A DNA stretch of 23,968 bases from IMG/VR virus record IMGVR_UViG_3300027522_000038, positions 1 through 23,968 of that record; one strand, 5' to 3'. This stretch comes from a virus. Below the pieces are notes generated by a model. That model made no database searches, was not told the DNA's origin, and worked only from the letters and a program-made list of their open reading frames with translations. The translations under genes and the position numbers were made by a program. Positions 13,772 to 21,501 of the stretch are shown piece by piece (position 1 is the stretch's first letter; every line of letters starts with the position of its first letter).

Positions 13772-15280
13772 TTATTGATAATTAAATAAACCTGCATCCA
13801 CTTCTGGATCGTACAGGTCAGTGTAAGCTGTATCGGATACAGTTCCGTCAGGGTTTAGTGTCTGCGTACCAAGTAATACATTTTCTTCACCGATCTTCTG
13901 AGATACTGTCGGTCCACCTAACCTGACACCCTCCATAAGTTCAGGATTTAACAATGCACCATCTGCACCATAATAAAGTTTTGTTCCATCTTCTTGCTCA
14001 ACAACTCGAACCATTTCATCAATTCCTGCTGGAGTATAACCAAATCTTGTTAAGTAGGATGGTGCTCTGTTCCACATTCCTCCAGATCGACCACCTATAA
14101 AGTCACCCATTACATCTCGCATACCACGGACTTCTCTTGTTTTCTGGTAGCTGTCATCACTGCCAAAGTTATCAGCTCCATCGTTTGGTTGCCCAATAAC
14201 AACCTCATCACCAGCACCACCAACAAATGGATCTATGATACCATCAGCTATTGCTTGATTTACATCTGTTTCAAAAACTTCATTAGTGATTGGCGTATCA
14301 TCTACATATTGATAACCACCGCCCTCAGAGCTGACTACCATCTTGCTATCGTCACCAGTTTCTAAAAGAAGGTTTTTGCCAATCTCGTTTAGTATTGCTG
14401 CACCATTAACAGGTAGGTCTGTTTGGAAACCTACGCCCCCATCATAACTAGGACCAGCCATTACCTGTTCTCGTGGTCCAAAATTTATAGTCGCTGGATC
14501 TTGCCCATCATACGGAACGAATAAAGTTCCATCCTCGTTTGTGGACAATGATGCTGGATTATTAGGATCTAAACCGCCAACAACTCCGTATGATCCATCT
14601 GAACCATTGTATTGTAAGATAGGAGTATTACCAAGGTTGTCTGGCTCATCTGGCGTTTGCTTACCACCAAGACTTAGTATGCCAGCCTCTTTCATAGAGT
14701 CTGCATATTCCTGATATGCACTTCCACCAGCAGCATTAATAGCAATATTCGCTGCATCAGCTGCAGCTTGCGAGGAGTGAGCAACGCCATTTATATCATA
14801 GAAAACATCAGGAACTGTTGTCGTGGCTGTTGTTGCAGGTGTGGTATTTCCACCAGTTGCATCGTAAGTCAGATTATATTTGTCCTCGTTAAAAGTCTGC
14901 GTATCAGCACTACCAAGAGTTGCAATTTCCACCACAGTATCAACAGCTGCCTGTCCAACGTCACTTACAAAATTACTAGCAGCAGTCACACCAGAATTTA
15001 TCGCATTTCCTAGTCCTTCAGCTATGCTAGTAAAAGACCAACTGTCATCGCTGTCGTTATCATCACTGCTAGATGTGTCACTACTAGATGTGTCACTACT
15101 ACCACCCCAACTAAATCCAAATAAATAAGCAGGGACACCATCTGGACCAGCAACAGGAGGAATATTTCCTCTATAGTCTTGGATAAGACTTTCCTCTTCA
15201 GGATTAATATATGCCAACATATGTGGCTGACCACCAATAGTTGTTTGCCTTGGAATAGAATCTAAAGCTCCATATTTCAT
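13772..15280 (-). CDS. Large Asp/Gly/Ser-rich protein of unknown function, virion-associated (502 aa)
   Basis: ATG 15280 overlaps the previous stop by 4 bp. After a conserved-looking 55-residue opening (YGALDSIPRQTTIGGQ, SLIQDYRGNIPPVAGPDGVP) comes a Ser/Asp repeat at about 60-82 (built on SSDTS). An Ala-rich hydrophobic segment follows (about 85-120, GLGNAINSGVTAASNFVSDV). The rest is polar with many GG, DG and NP turns, and includes VPDVFYDINGVAHSSQAA. The C-terminal quarter has GDFIGGRSGGMWNRAPSYLT. The hydrophobic segment between low-complexity parts resembles internal head or ejection proteins. No enzyme motif is seen. Position after the portal supports a virion protein. No family is assigned. 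Confidence 0.55.
   Translation of the reverse strand: MKYGALDSIPRQTTIGGQPHMLAYINPEEESLIQDYRGNIPPVAGPDGVPAYLFGFSWGGSSDTSSSDTSSSDDNDSDDSWSFTSIAEGLGNAINSGVTAASNFVSDVGQAAVDTVVEIATLGSADTQTFNEDKYNLTYDATGGNTTPATTATTTVPDVFYDINGVAHSSQAAADAANIAINAAGGSAYQEYADSMKEAGILSLGGKQTPDEPDNLGNTPILQYNGSDGSYGVVGGLDPNNPASLSTNEDGTLFVPYDGQDPATINFGPREQVMAGPSYDGGVGFQTDLPVNGAAILNEIGKNLLLETGDDSKMVVSSEGGGYQYVDDTPITNEVFETDVNQAIADGIIDPFVGGAGDEVVIGQPNDGADNFGSDDSYQKTREVRGMRDVMGDFIGGRSGGMWNRAPSYLTRFGYTPAGIDEMVRVVEQEDGTKLYYGADGALLNPELMEGVRLGGPTVSQKIGEENVLLGTQTLNPDGTVSDTAYTDLYDPEVDAGLFNYQ
15069..15098 (-). repeat. Exact 15-bp tandem repeat (two copies) coding for Ser/Asp repeat
   Basis: CTAGATGTGTCACTA occurs twice in direct succession (15069-15083 and 15084-15098). 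It encodes the SSDTS-type repeat of the 502-aa protein. Exact tandem repeats of this kind can vary in copy number by slippage. Confidence 0.75.
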
Positions 15281-15501
15281 GCTGTAGCTGCTCCCTCTTG
15301 ACTTGGCATCTGATTAGGCTGTGGCATTGCAGCCATGACATTGCCCAACGCACCAAGTTTACCCTGCTTCATTTGCATTATTCTCTGCATTAAATATTGG
15401 CTTGCGTCAAATGGAGCTTCGTTCTGTGGTGGGCTGTCTTGTGGTAAACCGCCAAATGCAGCTGGATTAATAGGTCTTATCGAGGCTAAAAGCTCATCCA
15501 T
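15277..15501 (-). CDS. Small Pro/Met/Gln-rich protein following the portal (74 aa)
   Basis: ATG 15501 lies inside the last codons of the portal gene (8 bp overlap), and its stop overlaps the next start by 4 bp, so it is almost certainly translated by coupling. The product runs MDELLASIRPINPAAFGGLP, then a Pro/Gln-rich linker (QDSPPQNEAPFDASQYLM), a short helix (QRIMQMKQGKLGALGNVMAA) and a Pro/Gln tail. No family is recognised. A linker-helix-linker layout suggests a small accessory virion or assembly factor, but no function can be assigned. Confidence 0.6.
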   Translation of the reverse strand: MDELLASIRPINPAAFGGLPQDSPPQNEAPFDASQYLMQRIMQMKQGKLGALGNVMAAMPQPNQMPSQEGAATA

Positions 15502-17938
15502 CTTTCATTGCTTCCATTTGTATTTTAGCTTGATTCTTTTCTCGCTCCAACTGCAACTCAGCCTCCAGCTTCAATACTTTAGCCTGTAAATCTGCTTGAG
15601 CTTTCGCTGCAGAGATCTCCATGTCCTGTCGTGCTTCAGCCTGTTTGATCTCAATGGAAGACTTCGCCTTGGCTTGGTCTGCCTGTATCTGTGACTGAGT
15701 TCTTAGCTTCAGAGCCTCTGCCTCTAACTGGGCAAGTTGCTGTGCATATTGCAGTGGGTTAGCCTGTTGTCCCTGCTGACCTTGAGATTGTATCGCTGCA
15801 ATCTCTTTCATCTGTGGAGCTTCCTGAACCACTTGGGCAGCACGTTGACTAATCAGGCGATCAAGATCTGGATTGATATCCTCAACCTTGTAATCCTTAT
15901 TACCAAAGTCTGGAACTGGTGGAAGTGGCACACCGACACTTGCCTCCATTCTTGCCCTGTACAGCAACGCAACGTGCTCTGCTATGTGGGCAATCAATAT
16001 TGGCTGCATCGCTGCAGCACCAGGATTACCTGCCAGTGACGGATCTTTGATAAACTGCATATGGACAGCAATGTGAGCCTCATGCTCCTGATCAATAAAC
16101 GCTCGAATAGGCTTGCCATACATGATCGACATATTTTCATCAATCGGATCTAGTCGTGGAGCGTCTTCTGGTTTCTTTAGGATCTCATCAATATTCGGTA
16201 TTCTAATCGCCTCATACATACGTTTGTAGGCAACATACATATCATGCATCTCAGGAGCTGACTGAGCCATCTGCAAGATAGCTTGAGCCTGTGCAATGCG
16301 CTGGGCAGAACTAAAGATGTTGGGGTCACTGACTGGGAGGATATCAATGCGATCATTGAAGTCAGCAGCCATTATTTCAGAGCTACTGCCTATCAATGAA
16401 AACGTAAACTGTTCAGGCAAGTTCTCAGCATTCAAATCAGCGAGTAGCTTGAACTCCTGTCCCTGAGCATAATGCAACCGTTTGTGAATCGCTGAGAAGG
16501 CTTTTGAACCCTGCTCAATAAGTGCGACTGTCGAGCCAACAGGTGCATTTGGGTTTACGTCCCCAACATTTAAATCAGCAGTGCTGGCAAATCTCTGTCC
16601 TGCATCTACGATAAAGCCAAGCAGATTAAACAATGCGCTACTGGGTTCTTTAAATGGCAGTGGCATAATCGCCTTATTGACATCGTCAACAGTGGCATCA
16701 AGATCAACGAACTCGCCTGGATTGACCTGAACTTCACCACCTGAAACTCGACCTCGTAACTTGAAGCCACCCTGCATATTGCTAAACGCTGCAGAATCTA
16801 AGAGAGCTCGTAGAGATCCAGTTGCTGCCTTACCCAAGCCACCAATGAGATGATATAAGCCAAAGCCATAAAAACCAAGACCAGGAAGGAACTTATAAGA
16901 AACAAACCAATCCCTCCTAATTTTCCTATCGTCTTCTTCACGCCAGTTTCTGCGTATGCTTACAATATTCTCATTATCGTAATCGACAGTGACAACGTAT
17001 GGAATGCCAACAGCATTGCTATCGTCATCGTCAACATCATCCTCGAAGTTGTGATAAACGTGCATCTCAAGCAGTGTCATTACCTGATCTTGAGAATCAT
17101 CACCGTACTGATCAACACCCTCGATCTCACCGATTGTATCGCCAGATGGATCGATATCACCACCTGTATCGTCACTTGGCAGATAGTAACCTGACTGGAC
17201 GTATCGATTGTAGTCATTCTTTGGAATGCGGATAACGTGAGTATATCGAGGTGAGGTGTAGAGATCCTTGCTCTCTGGAGCCACCACAAAGTCTTCAGCC
17301 TTTACGAACTGGCTGCACTGGCGATCTAGGTTAGCGTCCCACCAGACCTTCTTGAAAGTCTGACCAACCAGTGGAAGGTGAAACAGCATCTGATCGAGGT
17401 CAGGAAAATACTCAGGCATTTCCTGCGTAATCTGGTAGTTCATATATTCACGAACTCTGCGAGACTGTGCCTCAAGCTCTTCATTTGGCTCACCGACAAC
17501 TACAGTCTTAACTGGACCACCTGACGGATAGAGCTCTGCAATAGCCTTCGCATTGAACTGGGTTGCAGCTTCTGCGATCATTGGATGCACAACTATTGAT
17601 AGACCACGAGTGGCACGTTCATTCTCAGATTCTTCCATACCACCGTCAGGATCTAAAGTCTTGAGACCCATCTTGTAGCGATCTTCCCACTCTGAGCGAG
17701 CCTCACGGTCATTGTTGTAATATGTGATTAGTTCTGATGCTGAGTTGTTGAGCTCTTTGCTGGACATATCTTCAGCAAGGTTTGCGTCAAAGTTGCTGTC
17801 TGTCTCGACAATATTGTCTAGCTCTGGATCTCCTATGAGAACGTCATCACCAATTTCTTCAACTTGCAAATCATCGGCAGGAGCTGTCTCAGAGAAGGGA
17901 GCTATGGATTGTTGAATTGAAATTGGTTCTCTAGCCAT
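15494..17938 (-). CDS. Portal protein with long helical C-terminal barrel
   Basis: The 814-residue product lies directly after the large terminase (8 bp overlap), the standard position of the portal gene. Residues 1-75 are acidic and probably disordered. The core shows portal-like blocks: a helical opening (LITYYNNDREARSEWEDRYK), SIVVHPMIAEAATQFNAKAI, LFHLPLVGQTFKKVWWDANL, WFVSYKFLPGLGFYGFGLYH and GSTVALIEQGSKAFSAIHKR. Portals form a 12-subunit ring at one vertex through which DNA enters and leaves. From about residue 710 on there is a Gln/Ala/Glu/Lys-rich coiled coil (e.g. QADQAKAKSSIEIKQAEARQ), like the barrel extension of P22-type portals. This makes the protein long for a phage portal. 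It is assigned by synteny and pattern. Confidence 0.82.
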   Translation of the reverse strand: MAREPISIQQSIAPFSETAPADDLQVEEIGDDVLIGDPELDNIVETDSNFDANLAEDMSSKELNNSASELITYYNNDREARSEWEDRYKMGLKTLDPDGGMEESENERATRGLSIVVHPMIAEAATQFNAKAIAELYPSGGPVKTVVVGEPNEELEAQSRRVREYMNYQITQEMPEYFPDLDQMLFHLPLVGQTFKKVWWDANLDRQCSQFVKAEDFVVAPESKDLYTSPRYTHVIRIPKNDYNRYVQSGYYLPSDDTGGDIDPSGDTIGEIEGVDQYGDDSQDQVMTLLEMHVYHNFEDDVDDDDSNAVGIPYVVTVDYDNENIVSIRRNWREEDDRKIRRDWFVSYKFLPGLGFYGFGLYHLIGGLGKAATGSLRALLDSAAFSNMQGGFKLRGRVSGGEVQVNPGEFVDLDATVDDVNKAIMPLPFKEPSSALFNLLGFIVDAGQRFASTADLNVGDVNPNAPVGSTVALIEQGSKAFSAIHKRLHYAQGQEFKLLADLNAENLPEQFTFSLIGSSSEIMAADFNDRIDILPVSDPNIFSSAQRIAQAQAILQMAQSAPEMHDMYVAYKRMYEAIRIPNIDEILKKPEDAPRLDPIDENMSIMYGKPIRAFIDQEHEAHIAVHMQFIKDPSLAGNPGAAAMQPILIAHIAEHVALLYRARMEASVGVPLPPVPDFGNKDYKVEDINPDLDRLISQRAAQVVQEAPQMKEIAAIQSQGQQGQQANPLQYAQQLAQLEAEALKLRTQSQIQADQAKAKSSIEIKQAEARQDMEISAAKAQADLQAKVLKLEAELQLEREKNQAKIQMEAMKDG

Positions 17939-19436
17939 ACAGAGTTATCCTTCTTCTCTCTTCGTAATCGTCTTCTTCAAAATCATTTGAGTGAGTAACA
18001 AACCACCCTTTTCTTAATCTCAGCCAGGCCTGCGTACAAGTATCTACTAAGTCATCGTGACCTTTAGGAAATTGAGCACAGGTGTCAATCAAAGTTTTAC
18101 ACCACTTTTTTCCTTTTGGATACCAAATTCTTCCGTCTTCCAAAAGTGCAGACGATGCGTGAGCTCGTGCCTGTTTGTCTCGATCAGGATTGTAAGCCAG
18201 TACAGGCAATCCAGATTGACGTAAATCTTGGAGTAGCGACTGACCTGATGCACGTTTCTCGATCAGGATTGTGTCAGGTTGCCACTCCTCATATGAGTCT
18301 TGTGCCATCTTCCTGAGATCAGGATAGCTCACTCGATCATACCACATTTCGAGAACTATGGCGTTCATCTGACCATTCATTTTGAAAACACCCCAAGTTG
18401 TGCGAGCTGAGTAGTCAGCAGTTTCTTTGGTGCTGAATGCAGTGTCATACGACTGTAGGACGTACTCAATATCAGGTAGGTCATCACTTTCCCATGGAAC
18501 CCACCACTCAGCCTTGAGAATACCACCACCCTTTGGAGATGGACGCTGTTGTAGCTGACCAGCTGCTGCATAAGAGCCCAGAGACTGTTCTAGGTTGGAA
18601 ACTGTCTTTTCATCCATGCGTTCAGGCCAGAGAAGCTCACCCTCCTTGGTGCGTGGATCTGTAAAGCCTAGAGATGACCTGACTGGCGTAGGGTGGCCTA
18701 TTTCGTATCGAGCTGGCAACATAAGATGATCCCAGTCGTTTCCTAGCTCTTGTGAAAGTATATGACCACATAGATCTTGCTCGTGGAGCCTTTGGGCAAT
18801 GATAATGAATGCACCAGTCTTTGGATCGTTCAAACGTGTCTGCATTGTCTGGTCCCACCACTCCATGACAGAGGTTCTCATGGCTGAAGACTGAGCATCA
18901 GAAGAACTGGCAGGATCGTCAATTAGCACTATGTCACCACCATCCCCTGTGGCTGCACCACCGACTGATGTAGCCAAACGGATTCCTGAAGCTGTATTTT
19001 CAAATCTGGATTTCTGATTCTGGTCATCAGTCAATTTGATGTCTGGGAAGTGAGCCTGATACCAAGGGCTCTCGATTAACCTACGGCACTTGGTGCTATC
19101 TCTGATCGAAAGTGAGGCAGCGTAGGATGCGTACATGAATTTCATACTTGGATCTCTAGTCCAAGCAAATGCTGGGAGTATAACAGCGGTGGAGAGGCTT
19201 TTCATGTGCCGTGGAGGTATATTGATGATCAGGCGTTTGATATCACCCTCGATCACAGCTTGGAGGTGCTCATTTATTGCGTCTATGTGCCAGTTGTTTA
19301 GGAATGGTACACCAGGCTCAATCGTCGGCCAAGCTGCCTTCGTAAACGTCTTTAGGCAACGACGATAGCGCTCTGCTTGCACTTTCTCCAGTGTCAGCCC
19401 TGCTAAATGCTGCTTCAATAGATTTGAGCTGTTCAT
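17931..19436 (-). CDS. terL: Terminase large subunit (packaging ATPase and nuclease)
   Basis: The 501-residue product has an N-terminal packaging ATPase and C-terminal nuclease. Visible motifs are a Walker A of the terminase type (PPRHMKS, 74-80), a Walker B (DIVLIDD, 168-174) and a coupling-motif region (IIIAQRLHEQDL, 211-222). Nuclease acidic residues are at D331 (SYDTAFS), E393 (LIEKRASGQSLLQDL) and D461/D462 (KGHDDLVDTCTQA). It cuts concatemeric DNA and pumps it into the procapsid through the portal. The N-terminus overlaps the small-subunit gene by 119 bp. The start at 19436 is chosen because the reading frame from there already carries the family-like segment (FTKAAWPTIEPGVPFLNNWH). Confidence 0.95.
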   Translation of the reverse strand: MNSSNLLKQHLAGLTLEKVQAERYRRCLKTFTKAAWPTIEPGVPFLNNWHIDAINEHLQAVIEGDIKRLIINIPPRHMKSLSTAVILPAFAWTRDPSMKFMYASYAASLSIRDSTKCRRLIESPWYQAHFPDIKLTDDQNQKSRFENTASGIRLATSVGGAATGDGGDIVLIDDPASSSDAQSSAMRTSVMEWWDQTMQTRLNDPKTGAFIIIAQRLHEQDLCGHILSQELGNDWDHLMLPARYEIGHPTPVRSSLGFTDPRTKEGELLWPERMDEKTVSNLEQSLGSYAAAGQLQQRPSPKGGGILKAEWWVPWESDDLPDIEYVLQSYDTAFSTKETADYSARTTWGVFKMNGQMNAIVLEMWYDRVSYPDLRKMAQDSYEEWQPDTILIEKRASGQSLLQDLRQSGLPVLAYNPDRDKQARAHASSALLEDGRIWYPKGKKWCKTLIDTCAQFPKGHDDLVDTCTQAWLRLRKGWFVTHSNDFEEDDYEERRRITLYG

Positions 19437-19800
19437 CAGGTATCCTTGTTAAATCGATAACGTGGTTTGTTTCCACGGTTGCTGCGATCTCTTGCTTATC
19501 CACCCACCCTGCTCTGTTCTTCAGGAAGAAGATGATGGCAGTATTATCACGCTCTACAGTGGCATTCTCGAAGAGAGCATTGGTCACGGCATCAATGCCA
19601 AGAGCCTGTCCCCTTTTTATAGCTTCCGAAAATTCCGAATTTTCTGACTGATGAAGCATGAAAGTTGATGTATGAATGCCTAGCATTCCAGCACACTGTT
19701 CTTTGGTTAAACCCTTTGCCATAAGGAGTTCTGTCTTCTCAAGAACTTCATCAGTGATCTCGAACTTAGGTCTACCGACTGGATTTTTACTCTTTGCCAT
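19318..19800 (-). CDS. terS: Terminase small subunit (DNA-binding)
   Basis: The 160-residue product begins with a short basic tail containing GRPKF (9-13), a minor-groove-like motif. It is followed by a helix-turn-helix (LTKEQCAGMLGIHTSTFMLH, about 31-50) and a helical core (SENSEFSEAIKRGQALGIDA; TVERDNTAIIFFLKNRAGW). Small terminases bind the packaging site and stimulate the large-subunit ATPase; IIFFLKNRxGW is a familiar signature of this family. The ribosome-binding site AAAGG lies upstream of ATG 19800. The final 40 residues overlap the large-subunit gene, an unusually long overlap for this compact layout. It lies first in the packaging-head block, just after a terminator-like hairpin. 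Confidence 0.85.
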   Translation of the reverse strand: MAKSKNPVGRPKFEITDEVLEKTELLMAKGLTKEQCAGMLGIHTSTFMLHQSENSEFSEAIKRGQALGIDAVTNALFENATVERDNTAIIFFLKNRAGWVDKQEIAATVETNHVIDLTRIPDEQLKSIEAAFSRADTGESASRALSSLPKDVYEGSLADD

Positions 19801-19844
19801 CTCTAACCTTTCTTGCAGTGGTAAGCTGTGTTTTTATTAATGTA

Positions 19845-19857
19845 GTGCAGAATGCAC
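19845..19857. promoter_or_regulatory. Short inverted repeat upstream of the terminase genes
   Basis: GTGCA (19845-19849) and TGCAC (19853-19857) form a 5-bp inverted repeat around GAA. It lies in the only long gap before the packaging genes, next to the terminator-like hairpin. It could be a regulator site or part of a promoter, but a -10 element is not clear. Confidence 0.25.
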
Positions 19858-19883
19858 AAAAAAGAAAGACCCACCTAAGTGGG
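19858..19883 (-). terminator. Rho-independent terminator-like hairpin before the terminase genes
   Basis: Minus-strand CCCAC (19883-19879) and GTGGG (19874-19870) form a 5-bp GC-rich stem with a TTAG loop. TCTTTCTTTTTT follows directly. It separates the small accessory genes from the terminase block, so it probably ends or reduces the upstream transcript. Confidence 0.6.
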
Positions 19884-19917
19884 CCTAGTTTGCGAGACAG
19901 TGTGTTTGGTAGTCTTA

Positions 19918-20208
19918 TCACCAAGCGAGCATTATGACAACTCCAACGACAACAGCCACTGTGAATGCAATTCCTGCGAGTATTTCTTTTGTGAGGAAGA
20001 TGATATTATCTGGCTTATCATCGTGGACAGTTATGTGACCTCTGAGGGAGATTGCGATATGTTCACCAGTTTGCACTGGGGTTTCACCAGCTTGTGTGTG
20101 GACAAATAGGTTTGGACTTCCCAGTCTTTTGCTTGAGTTATCCTGCAGCCACTTTGGCATTTCTTGTTTTGCCTCGAAGCCTTTAAATTTCCAAGATTTA
20201 AGTATCAT
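19918..20208 (-). CDS. Tail-anchored small membrane protein, unknown (96 aa)
   Basis: The start at 20208 has AAGGAATAAATTA upstream. The first 70 residues are polar (MILKSWKFKGFEAKQEMPKW; SPNLFVHTQAGETPVQTGEH) with beta-like strands (HIAISLRGHITVHDD). The last 22 residues form one hydrophobic helix (ILAGIAFTVAVVVGVVIM) that ends in LAW. One membrane segment at the C-terminus means the N-terminal part would sit on one side of the membrane. It follows a 19-residue membrane peptide, so the pair may act together at the inner membrane. Candidate roles, all inferred, are lysis control or host-envelope modulation. No family is recognised. Confidence 0.6.
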   Translation of the reverse strand: MILKSWKFKGFEAKQEMPKWLQDNSSKRLGSPNLFVHTQAGETPVQTGEHIAISLRGHITVHDDKPDNIIFLTKEILAGIAFTVAVVVGVVIMLAW

Positions 20209-20223
20209 TAATTTATTCCTTTA

Positions 20224-20283
20224 TTACATAATCATTGCGACAATAATTGTTCCAGCTATAAAGCCTATCAGTGATATTAGCAT
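20224..20283 (-). CDS. Micro-gene for a 19-residue hydrophobic membrane peptide
   Basis: ATG 20283 follows directly on the TAA of the zinc-ribbon gene, with GAGGAAG at 6 nt as ribosome-binding site. The frame reads MLISLIGFIAGTIIVAIMIM and then TAA. The peptide is a single hydrophobic helix of full membrane length with no charged residue. The ribosome-binding site and the following membrane-protein gene suggest it is real. It is too short for normal gene callers. A function cannot be assigned. Confidence 0.45.
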   Translation of the reverse strand: MLISLIGFIAGTIIVAMIM

Positions 20284-20472
20284 TTAATCTTCCTCATTAA
20301 AAATTGAATTACCTACATCGATTGGCAATTCTATTGTTGATATTCTGAAGTCACAAGACGGACACACTCTCCTTCTTTTGACTGTTGGAAAGCCATAGAC
20401 TGTGTGAGGTCTTGAGTCTTTAGCCTGTAGTTTTTTCTTACAGTCTGGGCAGTGGGTTACAGCGAGGGTCAT
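20284..20472 (-). CDS. NrdR-like zinc-ribbon protein without ATP-cone (62 aa)
   Basis: The start overlaps the preceding stop by 4 bp. Two CxxC knuckles (C8-P-D-C11 and C37-P-S-C40) hold KDSRP between them and are followed by RRRVCPSCDFRISTIE. This closely matches the N-terminal zinc ribbon of the bacterial regulator NrdR, which reads CPxC...VxDSRP...IRRRRxCxxCxxRFTTxE. NrdR represses ribonucleotide reductase genes and needs an ATP-cone domain for nucleotide sensing. Here the protein ends soon after the ribbon, so the ATP-cone is missing. It could be a stand-alone DNA-binding protein or a competitor of host NrdR. The ribbon is seen in the sequence; its target is inference. Confidence 0.65.
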   Translation of the reverse strand: MTLAVTHCPDCKKKLQAKDSRPHTVYGFPTVKRRRVCPSCDFRISTIELPIDVGNSIFNEED

Positions 20473-20798
20473 GATGCCTCCTTTATTTCACTAAAGGATT
20501 TGATTGAGCACTCTTCACTTTCGAGTTGATAGTCTTTGTGATTGTGACAGTTATCAGTGAACAGGAGATCTGGATCTTGATCATCCATGTAATCTTCTAT
20601 GTGTTGATTATAATATTCCTCTTTGGTGCAGGAGACTTCTGTAGCACCATCTTCAGGATCTAATGTTGGATCGACTTCCACTTCCTGATATGATCCGTAG
20701 GCATCATCCACAAACTTAATGAGGTCATCCATATTGATTGTGCATTGGACTGTGTAGATTTTCACATCAGTCTTTTCTATTGTTAATGTGAGGTTCAT
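20469..20798 (-). CDS. Small acidic protein, unknown (109 aa)
   Basis: ATG 20798 overlaps the previous stop by 4 bp, and its own stop overlaps the zinc-ribbon start by 4 bp. The N-terminal part has beta-like sequence (LTLTIEKTDVKIYTVQCTIN) and then a helical opening (MDDLIKFVDDAYGSYQEVEV). The rest is acidic (DPTLDPEDGATEVSCTKEEY; HIEDYMDDQDPDLLF) with Cys and His in TDNCHNHKDYQ and EECSIK. No family is recognised. The gene is part of a three-gene coupled run (67 aa, 109 aa, 62 aa), so the products may work together. Confidence 0.6.
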   Translation of the reverse strand: MNLTLTIEKTDVKIYTVQCTINMDDLIKFVDDAYGSYQEVEVDPTLDPEDGATEVSCTKEEYYNQHIEDYMDDQDPDLLFTDNCHNHKDYQLESEECSIKSFSEIKEAS

Positions 20799-20998
20799 GC
20801 TCCCGCCTCCTTTAGAAAACCATTACCCTCATCAACCCACTGGTCTAGGGACATATGATTTAGTCGGTAAGAATAGACACTGTGGTCAGCATAGTCTTTG
20901 ATGTTTCCAGTATCGTAAACAAAATAGAAGTAGCCTTTACCAGTGTATAAGTTCAGGTGAGGGTTGCCGATCTTCTTGATGATTTGGTTGCGTGTCAT
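20795..20998 (-). CDS. Conserved small protein, unknown (67 aa)
   Basis: ATG 20998 has the leader AGAAAGGAATACGAA. The product, MTRNQIIKKIGNPHLNLYTG, then GKGYFYFVYD and ending in MSLDQWVDEGNGFLKEAGA, matches a short protein I recall from many phages and prophages of aquatic bacteria. Those proteins share the sentence KIGNPxLxLYxGxGYFYFVYDD and SLxxWVxEGxxF. Function is unknown to me. The basic N-terminus and the YFYFVYD strand suggest a compact alpha/beta fold. Translational coupling with the next gene is visible as a 4-bp overlap. Confidence 0.65.
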   Translation of the reverse strand: MTRNQIIKKIGNPHLNLYTGKGYFYFVYDTGNIKDYADHSVYSYRLNHMSLDQWVDEGNGFLKEAGA

Positions 20999-21022
20999 TT
21001 CGTATTCCTTTCTAAAAGTTAA

Positions 21023-21391
21023 TTATTTATTTGTTTCACACTCGACACAAATCTTATCAGTGAAGGTATATCCATGAGATATGATTGTTGGGATACCTTT
21101 GATGCATTCGACTGAATCTTTCTTTGAAGAACCAAGTCTAACAGCTTTACTGAAGTAGCTATCACCTTTGAGGATTTTTGATGAACAGCAAGAGCAAGTA
21201 TATTCTTTGTTTGCTTTGGTAGATTTTTTAGCTTTAGCAATTTTTGTAGCTGTAAAGTCTTTGCTGGCAGGATTGATTAGCTTTGCATCGACCCATTTTT
21301 TGTAAGCATTGATAACTACAATTCTTTTGTCATCGCCTTTGAAGCTATCAGTAGTTCCTGTTTCAGTGTGTGTTACTTTGAAGTGTGTCAT
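21023..21391 (-). CDS. Predicted zinc-binding small protein (122 aa)
   Basis: I place the start at ATG 21391 (MTHFKVTHTETGTTDSFKGD) because AGAAAGGACGAAAAA precedes it. A start at 21463 would lie before the promoter-like element and give an unlikely hydrophobic leader. Residues 1-60 are basic and alpha/beta. Two cysteine knuckles follow: C66-x2-C69 (SCCSSK) and C115-x2-C118 (ICVEC). With the KGDSYF segment between them they look like a four-cysteine zinc ribbon. Such proteins often bind nucleic acid or act as small adaptor proteins in phage takeover. The family is not recognised. Confidence 0.6.
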   Translation of the reverse strand: MTHFKVTHTETGTTDSFKGDDKRIVVINAYKKWVDAKLINPASKDFTATKIAKAKKSTKANKEYTCSCCSSKILKGDSYFSKAVRLGSSKKDSVECIKGIPTIISHGYTFTDKICVECETNK

Positions 21392-21419
21392 TTTTTCGTC
21401 CTTTCTAAAAACTATATAC

Positions 21420-21450
21420 ATTATATAGTAGCTATATACAGTAGTATCAA
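21420..21450 (-). promoter_or_regulatory. Sigma70-like promoter for the small-gene operon
   Basis: Minus strand: TTGATA (21450-21445) is followed after 17 nt by TATATA, or after 19 nt by TATAAT (21425-21420). The start codon of the zinc-binding protein lies about 30 nt downstream. The element directly follows a terminator-like hairpin, the usual arrangement of a new transcription unit. Confidence 0.5.
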
Positions 21451-21471
21451 CCCCTAATATCAATAAAAGAT

Positions 21472-21501
21472 AAAAAAAGTTTTAAGCCAGATTAAGCTTA
21501 A
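21472..21501 (-). terminator. Terminator-like hairpin after the 120-aa gene
   Basis: Minus-strand TTAAGC (21501-21496) and GCTTAA (21487-21482) form a 6-bp stem with an 8-nt loop. AAACTTTTTTT follows. The stem lies in the last codons of the gene. Together with the promoter 20 nt downstream it separates two transcription units. Confidence 0.55.
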
